Source: Gallionella sp.
Lineage (GTDB): Bacteria > Pseudomonadota > Gammaproteobacteria > Burkholderiales > Gallionellaceae
NCBI GenBank assembly: GCA_030682375.1
Contig: JAUXOL010000003.1
Span: forward strand, 1-53,987
DNA length: 53,987 nucleotides
Reading direction: 5' to 3'
Of this stretch, positions 1 through 7,504 are shown in pieces (positions within the stretch are counted from its first letter, which is position 1; the number at the start of each line of letters is the position of its first letter). The notes below the pieces were generated by a model. It saw nothing but the letters and a program-made list of their open reading frames with translations. It had not been told where the DNA came from and ran no database searches. Position numbers and translations under genes: made by a program.

Positions 1-1581
1 GCTGATGTCATCGAGGTAGGGCTTGAGCCTGGTCTGCGGCAGCAATGCGTCGTAAACGGATTCCTTGAGTGCGCTGTAAGCCTGATCCAGCAAGGCGAGC
101 TGGGTGCCGTTCATGTTGATGGCGATGTGCTCGCCGGTGACGCTCATGCCGGTGACGCCGCTCTGGGCGTTGGTGGTATCCCATGGCATGCTGTAGAAGC
201 TGCGTCCGTTGAATTGTTCGAGCGCATTGAGCCGCGCTTGATGCATCGCATCGAGGTTTGTGCTGAGTGTGTAGCCGTGCGCGGCGGCTTTGGTTTGCAT
301 GTCTTCGAAGCCGCTCGTTGCGCCCCAGTCGGCGATCAGGGTGTCAAGCAATGCGCGCTGATCGTTTCGAGTGGTAGCAGCAGAAAACTGGCCGAGTGCA
401 GTTGCGAAGGTTGCACCTTCCGGTGTGGAGAGGCTGGCAGCCTGACGCAGGTCGCGCACCACGCCGCTGCCTTGCATGTCGGGCAGGGCTTGCGCTTCTG
501 CGGTGAGCGGAATGGTGTCGGCGAAGCTGCGATGAAAAGTATCCACCGCGAGATTGACATCGGCCATGCCTGCGGTCACGCCCGCAGTTCCCGTGCTGCC
601 GTCGGTTCGGGTGTAAGTGCCGGTGTCGGCAATCTGGTTGCCGTTGGCGAGCAACTGGCTGTGGTTGACGCTGGTGACGTTGAAGCTTTCGATGCCGAGT
701 TCGGAGAGGGTTTTGAGTTCGCCCGCCTGCGAAACACCGTCTTGATTCAAATCTTGCCACACGCGCAGGCTCGAGAAGTTCGCGTCGCTGCTGTTGACGA
801 CGCCGTCGGCGTTGGTGTCTTCCTGCGCCAAAGCGGCAAAGCCGTCTTCCGTTCGCCCTGAGCCCGTCGAAGGGCTTGTTCCACCCGCTTCATATGCGGG
901 CGAGGCATCGCCGAAAAGTTCGGTGCCGTCGTCGATGATGCCGTTGCCGTTTCTGTCCAGTACGAGAAAGCCATCATTGGGCGCAACCCATCCGACGCTG
1001 GTCTGCACGCCTTCGCCAGTGAGGTCAAAGTAGACGGGATTGGTTGCGTTGACGGGTACGGTTTCGATGCCGTTGCCGTTGAGGTCAAGAGTTAAAGGGT
1101 CGCGGCGGGGTATGAAGCGTTGGGCAGCATTGAATAAATTGGCAAGCTCGAATCCAATTGCCTGCAAATACGGGTTCCAGACAAGAGTGTCGTAGAGAGC
1201 TATACCTTGTGGTGCGATTGCCCCTGAGATAATCCCTGCATCTCGCAACCCATTTACAGCCCATGAAGCACATTGTTCGCCGCCAATAATGTCATACACA
1301 GGTGGGTTGATCATCGTACGATCAATATAGCCCATTAAATCTCGATATTGCTGATCAGTAATCTGAATAGGTTGCGACGTTGTATCGTATTCATGTCCGG
1401 TGTTATCGACTACCTCTCCGGCCCCCCAAATTCCTGTTATTTGGGGTTGGAAACCAACAGTTGTTGTTGTCCCATCTGGGCCAACAACAACTATAAAAGT
1501 ATGCGGAATAAATACCCCTGCCCCATTCTGAGAAAATTGAGTTATATCTCCAACATTTACGCGAATTTCTACACTAGACAT
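1..1581 (-). CDS. Large secreted exoprotein with papain/NlpC-like N-terminal domain and calcium-binding-type module (partial, 3' end outside window)
   Basis: The reading frame is open from an ATG at 1581 to the window edge (527 codons seen), with an AAGGAG site just upstream. Residues 1-125 look like a permuted papain/NlpC-P60 fold: His27 follows an early strand, and Cys104 sits in a C-x-x-W context followed by a helix ending in AGI. From about residue 149 (PRRDPLTLDLNGNGIE) it becomes the Asp/Gly/Asn-rich module found in large type I-secreted proteins, with EF-hand-like D-x-N-x-N/D-G loops near residues 156, 187 and 230. No signal peptide is seen, which fits type I export, possibly by the exporter at 3443-7260. 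The start codon overlaps the preceding stop (TAATG), so translation is probably coupled. The first 450 bases are much richer in A+T than the rest. The peptidase assignment is an inference from motif spacing; secretion is likely, the target unknown. Confidence 0.75.
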   Translation of the reverse strand, partial: MSSVEIRVNVGDITQFSQNGAGVFIPHTFIVVVGPDGTTTTVGFQPQITGIWGAGEVVDNTGHEYDTTSQPIQITDQQYRDLMGYIDRTMINPPVYDIIGGEQCASWAVNGLRDAGIISGAIAPQGIALYDTLVWNPYLQAIGFELANLFNAAQRFIPRRDPLTLDLNGNGIETVPVNATNPVYFDLTGEGVQTSVGWVAPNDGFLVLDRNGNGIIDDGTELFGDASPAYEAGGTSPSTGSGRTEDGFAALAQEDTNADGVVNSSDANFSSLRVWQDLNQDGVSQAGELKTLSELGIESFNVTSVNHSQLLANGNQIADTGTYTRTDGSTGTAGVTAGMADVNLAVDTFHRSFADTIPLTAEAQALPDMQGSGVVRDLRQAASLSTPEGATFATALGQFSAATTRNDQRALLDTLIADWGATSGFEDMQTKAAAHGYTLSTNLDAMHQARLNALEQFNGRSFYSMPWDTTNAQSGVTGMSVTGEHIAINMNGTQLALLDQAYSALKESVYDALLPQTRLKPYLDDIS

Positions 1582-1976
1582 TATTTTTCTCCTTGGATTG
1601 TTTGTTGAGCAATTGGCTTCTCAAAAAAACCCACATCCCGCTCCTCCTCTCTATATATATAGAGAGAGTACGATTTATTTCTGGGTAATTTACTTACAAA
1701 ATCTAGTTGCTTCGAAAGCAATTCGTAAATCACATATCTATGTTTAACTCCATAAATCCGCCATGCAACATTGCCAGCTACGGTAAACCTCATTACAGAT
1801 CGTCGATCACAATCAGCCGTATCGGCACAAATTCCATGACGAAATAAAACTGGCTCTAGTGCCATAACCCGTATTTTTTGGGCGATTACAGTATCTTCAG
1901 CAGATTCGCCCGCATAACTACTTGCATACGTCATCAACAAAAACACACCTGCAACAAACACGCTCAACTTGTTCAT
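1581..1976 (-). CDS. Small secreted protein of unknown function, possible immunity partner
   Basis: A 131-residue protein starting at the ATG at 1976, with a GGAGGG site seven bases upstream; a GTG one codon earlier is an alternative. Residues 1-22 form a clear signal peptide (hydrophobic core VFVAGVFLLMTYASS, then YAG), so the product should be periplasmic or exported. Two cysteines in C-ADTAD-C could form a disulphide. No family is recognised. It is joined by one-base stop/start overlaps to the remnant upstream (TGATG) and to the large exoprotein downstream (TAATG), so the three are one translational unit. The gene is A+T-rich compared with the genome. Its size, secretion and tight coupling to a putative peptidase effector fit a periplasmic immunity or inhibitor protein, but nothing in the sequence proves this. 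Confidence 0.65.
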   Translation of the reverse strand: MNKLSVFVAGVFLLMTYASSYAGESAEDTVIAQKIRVMALEPVLFRHGICADTADCDRRSVMRFTVAGNVAWRIYGVKHRYVIYELLSKQLDFVSKLPRNKSYSLYIYREEERDVGFFEKPIAQQTIQGEK

Positions 1977-2206
1977 CACATTGCCCTCCGCACTTCAAAC
2001 GCCTCATCATTCGCCGACATACCAATGTCATCCCGATAAGGCTTCAGGCGCGTCTGCACCACGAGCGAGTCGTACACCGATTCCTTGAGCGCGCTGTAGG
2101 CTTGATCCAGCAGCGAAAGCTGGGTGAAATTCATGGAAATGCTGATATGGCTGCCGGTGTCCCGTCCGCGCGTCCGCCGTTCTATTTTTCGTATCGATTC
2201 CTTCAT
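1976..2206 (-). pseudogene. Truncated fragment of a second large exoprotein of the same family
   Basis: The 76-codon frame has a good ribosome site (AGGAGA, eight bases before ATG). About residues 16-53 (from TGSHISISMNF to LKPYRDDI) closely match the end of the visible part of the exoprotein at 1-1581 (from TGEHIAINMNG to LKPYLDDI), including an identical LLDQAYSALKESVYD stretch. The first 15 residues (MKESIRKIERRTRGR) have no match there, so the frame looks like a fusion of unrelated upstream sequence to the broken end of a paralogue. It stops 15 residues after the matching block, whereas the paralogue continues past the window edge. The adjacent transposase may have caused the truncation. 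It may still be translated; a function is doubtful. Confidence 0.6.
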
Positions 2207-2241
2207 TTTTTCGCGTCTCCTGTCAGTTTTTTCTGCTGCCG

Positions 2242-2329
2242 TTCGCTTGCTTCATCCGTTTTTTGTTCGTTCCGCTCGTTGCTTTTTCGCTTGCTTCATC
2301 CGTTTTTTGTTCGTTCCGCTCGTTGCTTT
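2242..2329. repeat. Tandem duplication, two identical 44-base units
   Basis: The 44-base unit beginning ttcgcttgcttcatccg at 2242 is repeated without change from 2286. Because 44 is not a multiple of three, the duplication shifts any frame through it. It lies between the transposase and the exoprotein remnant, in a region otherwise without a convincing gene. Confidence 0.9.
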
Positions 2330-2430
2330 GTAGCCTCTTCGAGATTTTTTCGATTTTTGCGCCAGACTTCGCGGACAGTACTGCTGGCTGTCTCGATAAT
2401 GCTGTTCTGTTTCTCTTTCGTTCTGCGCAT
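2296..2430 (-). CDS. Possible small basic protein after the transposase
   Basis: A 44-codon frame starting five bases after the transposase stop codon. The product is highly charged (MRRTKEKQNSIIETA at the start, KQRAERTKNG at the end) and likely helical. It ends inside one unit of the 44-base duplication. A GAGG lies about 11 bases before the ATG, so initiation would depend on coupling to the transposase. It could be an accessory frame of the insertion element or chance; no homologue is recognised. Confidence 0.25.
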   Translation of the reverse strand: MRRTKEKQNSIIETASSTVREVWRKNRKNLEEATKQRAERTKNG

Positions 2431-3350
2431 ATCGGCTAGTACCTCAAACAATATCCACTCAGCAGTCCATCCCATGCTTCGAACCAGTGTTCTTGCTTTG
2501 CGGATTTTGCATAAGGGTCGATTCCGTTCCTGGCTTCCGCCGGTGTACGCCCATCCAGGTTTTGATGCGGGCGGATGTGGTTGTACCAATATCGGAAGGT
2601 ATCGAGGTCGCGATTGAGTTGCTCGATTCCCGCGACGATCCATTGATCCAGCTTGTCCTTCAACGTACCAAACAGGCGTTCGATCCTGCCGTTCTGCCAA
2701 GGGCAGCCGGGGACGGTTCTTTGGTGGCGGATGCCAAGCTGTTTGAGCGCCTTGCCGAAAACGAGTGATCTGAACATGCCTTCGTTGTCGGTGCGGATGA
2801 TTTTGGGCTTCCCGTACTGTTTGATAACTTCGGTGATGCGGGCGATCAGGGTGTGTGAAGTTTTGTCATGCAGTGCTTGCAGGTGCAATAGGGCGCGGCT
2901 ACCGTGATCGATGATGCCAAGCAAGTAATACAGTTTGCCTTGTGCGTCTGTCTTGCCGGTGAGGTCTATTCCCCAGATGAGGTTGCGCGGAACGGATTTT
3001 GGTTTTTCCTGTTTCAGGTTGCGGCGCAGTATCTGCACCTCGTAGGCATGCCGCTGCAAGGTTTCGTGAACGTAGGTCTTGCCGACGGTTATCTTGCGGG
3101 ATGCGGCGAAGCGGCGGTTGCAGAGGTCGGCGATGGAGCGGCATCCAGCCAAGGGCATATGCGCTTTGAGGCGGATGATTTCTTGTTTGAGCCAGTCTGG
3201 CTTTTGCGGAGAGTGGCGATGATTGCGTTTATTGATGGGCGTGATGCGCTTGCTGCGGAAATACGCCGGGGCGCAGACCCAATGCAGTAAATACCGGAAG
3301 CAGGTTCGCTGCGATTCGATGAGCGTCAGTAGTATCACCATCGACATTTT
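2430..3350 (-). mobile_element. Insertion element carrying a DDE transposase, ends not resolved
   Basis: The element is inferred from the transposase gene and from its position between the exporter terminator and the broken exoprotein fragment. I could not find convincing terminal inverted repeats or a target-site duplication, so the coordinates only bracket the transposase. Confidence 0.5.
2436..3347 (-). CDS. DDE integrase-core transposase
   Basis: A 303-residue protein with a retroviral-integrase-type core. The catalytic triad is visible as Asp128 (in GIDLTGKTD), Asp187 (in RTDNEGMF) and Glu223 (in NGRIERLFG), giving D-D-35-E spacing. It is followed by WYNHIRPHQNLDGRTPAEA, typical of the end of such domains in the IS3/IS481-like groups. 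The first 50 residues are basic with no clear helix-turn-helix, and no upstream OrfA partner is seen, so the N-terminus may be shortened or the family may use one frame. All catalytic residues are present, so the enzyme may be active. It lies directly after the terminator of the exporter operon. Confidence 0.85.
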   Translation of the reverse strand: MSMVILLTLIESQRTCFRYLLHWVCAPAYFRSKRITPINKRNHRHSPQKPDWLKQEIIRLKAHMPLAGCRSIADLCNRRFAASRKITVGKTYVHETLQRHAYEVQILRRNLKQEKPKSVPRNLIWGIDLTGKTDAQGKLYYLLGIIDHGSRALLHLQALHDKTSHTLIARITEVIKQYGKPKIIRTDNEGMFRSLVFGKALKQLGIRHQRTVPGCPWQNGRIERLFGTLKDKLDQWIVAGIEQLNRDLDTFRYWYNHIRPHQNLDGRTPAEARNGIDPYAKSAKQEHWFEAWDGLLSGYCLRY

Positions 3351-3385
3351 CTATCTCTCATCCTGAATACGGCAGTTGAAAGGAT

Positions 3386-3429
3386 AAAAAACCGCCCATG
3401 CTTCGACAGGCGCAGCACGAGCGGTTTTT
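3386..3429 (-). terminator. Terminator of the ABC-HlyD operon, built from a REP-like sequence
   Basis: On the minus strand, 14 bases after the HlyD stop codon, AAAAACCGC pairs with GCGGTTTTTT across a loop containing TGCGCCTGTCGAAGC, which resembles the common TTCGACAGGCTCAGC-type intergenic repeat. The stem ends in a run of six T. Confidence 0.75.
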
Positions 3430-3442
3430 AGATTCACCATGC

Positions 3443-4816
3443 TCATCGTTCCCTCCCCGCCTCCTGAAACGCCCCCATCACCGGCGACAGCAGGTATTCG
3501 AGGATGGTCCTCGTACCGAGGTGTATCTCCGCGGTGACTTGCATGCCCGGCGTGAGGTTGTGGCGCACGCCGTCGGCGACGAGGTGCTGAGCTTTGAGAT
3601 CGACCAAAGCGCGGTAGGAGTACGGGAGGTTGCTGCCGGCCTTGGCGTTGGCCTGTTGCTGTTGTGAATTGTTGTCGCTGGCGTCGGCGGAGAGGTGGGC
3701 GACTCGTCCTTCGACCATGCCGTATTTCTGGAACTGGTAGGCGGCGAATTTGATCTTGACCGGTTCGCCGGTGTGGATGAAGCCGACGTCCTGGTTGCCG
3801 ACCCACACTTCGGCGCGCAAGATTTCGCCGTTGGGCACGAGGGTCATCAGGATGGTGCCGGGACTGATGACGGTGCCTGCGGTGTGGGTGGCGAGGTCTT
3901 TTACTATCCCATCGTGTGGGGCTTTGAGTTCGTGCAGGCCGCGGCGGTATTGCTGCTTGGTCAGTTCGCCTTGCGATTTATCGAGTTTGTCTTCGATGTC
4001 GGCGCGCTCGTTCTGCAACTGGCGACGGTAGTCGGCGGTGATCTGCGCGAGTTTTCTGGACGATTGGGTGAGGCTGGCTTGGGCGCTCTGGATCAAGTGT
4101 TCCTGCGATTTTAGGTCTTGTTCTTTTTCGATGCGCTCGCGGGCTTTGTCGTTGGCCATGATGCGGCTGACGAAACCGTCCTTCACCAGTTTGTCGTAGG
4201 CTTCGTCCTGCTGGCGGTAGTGCGGCAGGGTCTTGAGCAGTTTGGTGCGTATTTCCTCGGCGGCGGCGAGATCGCTTTGCGCCTTGTCGTGCAGGCTGCG
4301 TTCCTGCGCGAGCGCGGTATCAAAGGCGTAACGGTTGGCCTGGTATTGGGCGTAAGTCTGGTCGTAGGTTTCGTCCGGATCGTCGGCTTGCCGGACAAAC
4401 GGGCGTCCGCTCAGTTCGGCGTCGATGCGGCGCAGCGCGAGCCGTTTGCTCTGTGCATCGGTTGCCAGAGTCTGTCCATCGGCCTCGGTGAGGGTGGCGT
4501 CCATGCGCATCAGCACTTGTCCGGCTTGGACGCGCTGACCTTCTTCGACCAGGATGTCGCGAATCACTCCCTGCTCGGAGGGCTGGACGATCTTGAGGTA
4601 GCTCTGCGGGATCAGCTTGCCTTCGGCACTGGCGACGACATCGAGCTTGCCGAAGATAGCCCAGACGAACAGCAGCCCGAGTAGCGTAAGCAGGCTGTAC
4701 AGCAGTGTGCGGGCAAACGGCGTGGGCGGCTGTGCCTGGATGCGCAACAAGCCCGGCGAGAAGTCGAGCGGATCGACGCCGGTCAGGCGTTTCTTCCAAC
4801 GGTTGGAAACACGCAT
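3443..4816 (-). CDS. Type I secretion periplasmic adaptor (HlyD family)
   Basis: A 457-residue membrane fusion protein that links the inner-membrane ABC exporter to an outer-membrane TolC-type channel. It has a short cytoplasmic start, one membrane segment (about residues 35-56, LLYSLLTLLGLLFVWAIF), a first lipoyl-like half (about 63-105, with EGQRVQAGQVL), a long coiled-coil hairpin (about 110-310), then the second lipoyl half and barrel (KAPHDGIVKDL..., PGMQVTAEIHLG). It ends LEYLLSPVMGAFQEAGRER, typical of the family. An AGGGGG site precedes the ATG. It lies 209 bases downstream of the exporter gene, with a large palindrome in the gap, and is followed by a terminator. No TolC gene lies next to it. 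Confidence 0.93.
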   Translation of the reverse strand: MRVSNRWKKRLTGVDPLDFSPGLLRIQAQPPTPFARTLLYSLLTLLGLLFVWAIFGKLDVVASAEGKLIPQSYLKIVQPSEQGVIRDILVEEGQRVQAGQVLMRMDATLTEADGQTLATDAQSKRLALRRIDAELSGRPFVRQADDPDETYDQTYAQYQANRYAFDTALAQERSLHDKAQSDLAAAEEIRTKLLKTLPHYRQQDEAYDKLVKDGFVSRIMANDKARERIEKEQDLKSQEHLIQSAQASLTQSSRKLAQITADYRRQLQNERADIEDKLDKSQGELTKQQYRRGLHELKAPHDGIVKDLATHTAGTVISPGTILMTLVPNGEILRAEVWVGNQDVGFIHTGEPVKIKFAAYQFQKYGMVEGRVAHLSADASDNNSQQQQANAKAGSNLPYSYRALVDLKAQHLVADGVRHNLTPGMQVTAEIHLGTRTILEYLLSPVMGAFQEAGRER

Positions 4817-4914
4817 TTGTCACCCCCTGAAAACGGCAGCCGTATTTTTTATAGTTGGCTGTCGGCAAGCTACTGCTTCAGGTTGAGACCATATGCCTGT
4901 GATGGGTGTTAAAC

Positions 4915-4968
4915 AATATGCCGAAAGGCCTATGCATTTCGGCCTATATATAGGCCTTCCGGCATATT
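4915..4968. repeat. Large palindrome between exporter and adaptor genes (copy A of a repeat)
   Basis: Arms aatatgccgaaaggccta (4915-4932) and taggccttccggcatatt (4951-4968) are complementary with one mismatch around an 18-base loop. The first 19 bases recur at 7347, upstream of the exporter gene. It could be an RNA processing or stability hairpin, a regulator site, or a REP-type element. The rest of the 4817-5025 gap has no convincing gene. Confidence 0.8.
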
Positions 4969-5025
4969 TACATTCCTGCGACGCTGTGCTCGACCGTTGA
5001 AAAAAGTTCGATTCCAGGCGGCTCC

Positions 5026-7260
5026 TCAAGTTGAAGCCTGTGCTCCGGCCTCCGGCATGCCGAACGCTATCGTCTCGTCCACCAGCAACGCCTTGGGCAA
5101 CTGGTGAGTGATGAACAGCATGGTGACCTTGCCCTTGAGTTTGTTGATGGTCCCGGCGAAATGTTCGGCGGTGGCCTGGTCGAGGTTGCTAACCGCTTCG
5201 TCAAAGATCAGCACGCGCGGGCGTTTGAGCAGCGCGCGGGCGATGGCGATGCGCTGGCGCTGTCCGCCGGACAGGCCGATGCCGTTCTCGCCCACCGGGG
5301 TCTGGTAGCCCTGCGGCAGTTGTTCGATCACCGCGTGGATCTCGGCCAGTTGGCAGGCGTGGACGATCTCTTCGAAGCTGGCATGGGGGTTGGCCAGTTG
5401 CAGGTTCTCGAACAGCGTCCCCGAGAACAATCTTGTCTCCTGCGGCACGACGCCGAAGTTGGCGCGCAGTTCGTTCGCGGCGAGGTGGCGGATGTCGTAG
5501 CCGTCAAGCAGGATGCTGCCGTCCGTAGGCCAGTAGAATCCTTGCAGCATCTTGGCCAGCGTGCTCTTGCCGCAACCGGAGGGACCCATCAGCACGCTGA
5601 GTTTGCCTGCGGGCAGCGTCAGGTCGAGGTTGCGGTACAGGTAGGGATGTTTGTCGCTGTAGCGGAAGCTGACGTTCTTCAGTTCGACCTTGCCCCCAGC
5701 CCCGCTGCGGGCGCGGGCGGGAACCAGCGCATGCGGCTCGGCGGGCGCATCCATCAGGTCGCCCAGCCGCTTGACGGCGATGTCGGCCTGCTGGAATTCC
5801 TGCCACAGGCCAGCCAAGCGCAGCATCGGCTGGCTCATGCGTCCGGCGAACATCTGGAACGCGACCAGCATACCGATGGTGAAGCCGTCGTTCTGCATCA
5901 CCAGCAGCGCGCCCACGACGAGGATGGACAGCGTCATGATCTGCTCCAGCGCGTTGGCGACGACGTTGTAGCTATTCGACAACTGGCGCGTAGCGAAGCC
6001 GGCGGCGAGATAGTTCGACAGCAGGTCGCCGTATTTGTGCTCCAGCACCGGCTCCATTTGCAGGGATTTGACGGTCTCCATACCGGCGACGTATTCGGTG
6101 ACGAAGGCCTGGTTCTTCGCGCCCAGCAGGAACTGATGATTGAGCTTGTCGCGCAGTGCGGGCGTGACGGCGAAACTCAGCGCGGTGATCAGCGACAAAA
6201 GCAACAGCGCGATCAGCGTGAGCTGCCAGCTGTACCAGAACATCACGGCGATGAAGACGAACAGGAACGGCAGATCGAGCAGCAAGGTGACCGCCGCGCC
6301 CGAGATGAATTCGCGCACGGTCTCGACGCCGTGCAGGCGGGCGACCAGCGTGCCGGTGGGACGGTGCTCGAAATACGGCAGCGGCAGGTGCAACAGGTGG
6401 CGGAACACCTGGCTGCCCAGCACCGCATCGATGCGGTTGCCGGTGTGCAGCACGAAATACTGGCGCAGCCAGGTCATCGCGCTGGAAAACAGCATGAACA
6501 TCACCAGCCCGGCGGCGATGGCGATCAGCGTGCTCTGGGTCTGATGGACGATAACCTTGTCGATGATGACCTGGGTGAACAGCGGCGTGACCAGCCCGAC
6601 CATCTGGATCGCGAACGAGGCGATCAGGATGTCGCGCCAGACGCGCTTGTGCTTCATCAACTCGGGCACGAACCAGCGGAAACCGAACGGCGTGTGCCCG
6701 GGCGAACCGGGTTGCGGAGCGGAAGCGGACTGCTCTTCTTCGAGCTCGGCCGCCGTCTGCGCGGTGTCGCGCGCGACCAGCAGGATGTCGGTGCGGAAGT
6801 GTTCGCTGAATTCGGATAGCGGGATAGTTTCGGGTTGCTCGGCCCCGGCGCGGAAGAACAGCACGCGCTCTTCGTCGGCGTTGATTAGCAACACGGGCGT
6901 GGCGGGTGGCGGCGCATCCGATTCACCCGCAAGCTCATCCGTAGGGTGGGCTGCGCCCACCATGTCGGGCCGCTTCGACTCGCCCAGGACAGGCGCCGCC
7001 CGACCTACAAGTGGTGCATCTTCGTCCTCCCGCACAAACGCCACCACAGGAAACGGAGTACGCTCAAGCGTGGCGATGCCCTCCTCGTCCAGCTCCATCT
7101 CGCCGACCTTGAACTCCAGCGCTTGCAGCGCGTTGAGCAACGAAGTGCGGGAATACGGCGGCGGGAACTGCTGGCGGACGAGCTGCGGATCGAACGGGAT
7201 GCGGAACACGCGGGACAGGCTGCCGATCAGCCATAGCATGTCTTGCCCGGTGTAGTGCAT
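5026..7260 (-). CDS. Type I secretion ABC exporter with C39-like (non-catalytic) domain
   Basis: A 744-residue inner-membrane exporter of the HlyB/LapB type. Residues 1-170 form a C39-peptidase-like domain with no cysteine at all, so it would bind rather than cleave its substrate. The membrane domain spans about 205-470. The ATPase domain has Walker A GPSGCGKST (559-567), signature LSGGQRQR (663-670), Walker B VLIFDEA (683-689) and switch His719, all intact. Residues 85-107 (VGRAAPV...PDMVGAAHP) are translated from a REP-like repeat and look like a tolerated insertion in the substrate-binding domain. It works with the HlyD protein at 3443-4816. The likely substrate is a glycine/aspartate-rich exoprotein of the kind at 1-1581. 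Confidence 0.95.
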   Translation of the reverse strand: MHYTGQDMLWLIGSLSRVFRIPFDPQLVRQQFPPPYSRTSLLNALQALEFKVGEMELDEEGIATLERTPFPVVAFVREDEDAPLVGRAAPVLGESKRPDMVGAAHPTDELAGESDAPPPATPVLLINADEERVLFFRAGAEQPETIPLSEFSEHFRTDILLVARDTAQTAAELEEEQSASAPQPGSPGHTPFGFRWFVPELMKHKRVWRDILIASFAIQMVGLVTPLFTQVIIDKVIVHQTQSTLIAIAAGLVMFMLFSSAMTWLRQYFVLHTGNRIDAVLGSQVFRHLLHLPLPYFEHRPTGTLVARLHGVETVREFISGAAVTLLLDLPFLFVFIAVMFWYSWQLTLIALLLLSLITALSFAVTPALRDKLNHQFLLGAKNQAFVTEYVAGMETVKSLQMEPVLEHKYGDLLSNYLAAGFATRQLSNSYNVVANALEQIMTLSILVVGALLVMQNDGFTIGMLVAFQMFAGRMSQPMLRLAGLWQEFQQADIAVKRLGDLMDAPAEPHALVPARARSGAGGKVELKNVSFRYSDKHPYLYRNLDLTLPAGKLSVLMGPSGCGKSTLAKMLQGFYWPTDGSILLDGYDIRHLAANELRANFGVVPQETRLFSGTLFENLQLANPHASFEEIVHACQLAEIHAVIEQLPQGYQTPVGENGIGLSGGQRQRIAIARALLKRPRVLIFDEAVSNLDQATAEHFAGTINKLKGKVTMLFITHQLPKALLVDETIAFGMPEAGAQAST
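6941..7008. repeat. REP-like intergenic repeat translated inside the exporter gene
   Basis: The segment begins gtagggtgggctgcgcccac and ends gccgcccgacctac, a degenerate version of the inverted-pair repeats at 13284-13362 and 17948-18030. It keeps the reading frame and encodes about 23 residues of the C39-like domain. Confidence 0.65.
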
Positions 7261-7346
7261 TGGGTATCCCTTCGTTGTCGGAGAATGGCAGGGAATCTCT
7301 GTCCCTTCGTGCGACGCGCACCCTACCCTCGGCCCATGAGACGGTC

Positions 7347-7382
7347 AATATGCCGAAAGGCCTATATATTTCGGCCTATGCT
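7347..7382. repeat. Copy B of the aatatgccgaaaggcctat repeat, upstream of the exporter gene
   Basis: The sequence starts with the same aatatgccgaaaggcctat found at 4915 and contains the inner inverted pair ccgaaa/tttcgg. It lies 86 bases before the exporter start codon. The rest of 7261-7500 holds no convincing gene; a short gtgcgacgcgcaccctacc at about 7309-7327 resembles another repeat fragment. Confidence 0.75.
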
Positions 7383-7504
7383 TTATGGAATGGAACAAAC
7401 GCGCCCACCCCGGCCTGACACAATCTCATCCGGAGAGCAGCGACAAGGTGAAGATTCCGGCTCGGTGCAAGCAATCAAGGACAGAGTCTGAGCACTCCAA
7501 TAAC

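Noticed and set aside
1922..2617. 231-codon plus-strand frame over the transposase end and duplication
   Set aside because: Phe/Arg/Ser-rich translation of repeat sequence, opposite to better-supported genes.
4820..5029. 69-codon frame between exporter and adaptor
   Set aside because: It is mostly the translation of the palindrome and its flanks, with no ribosome site or coding pattern.
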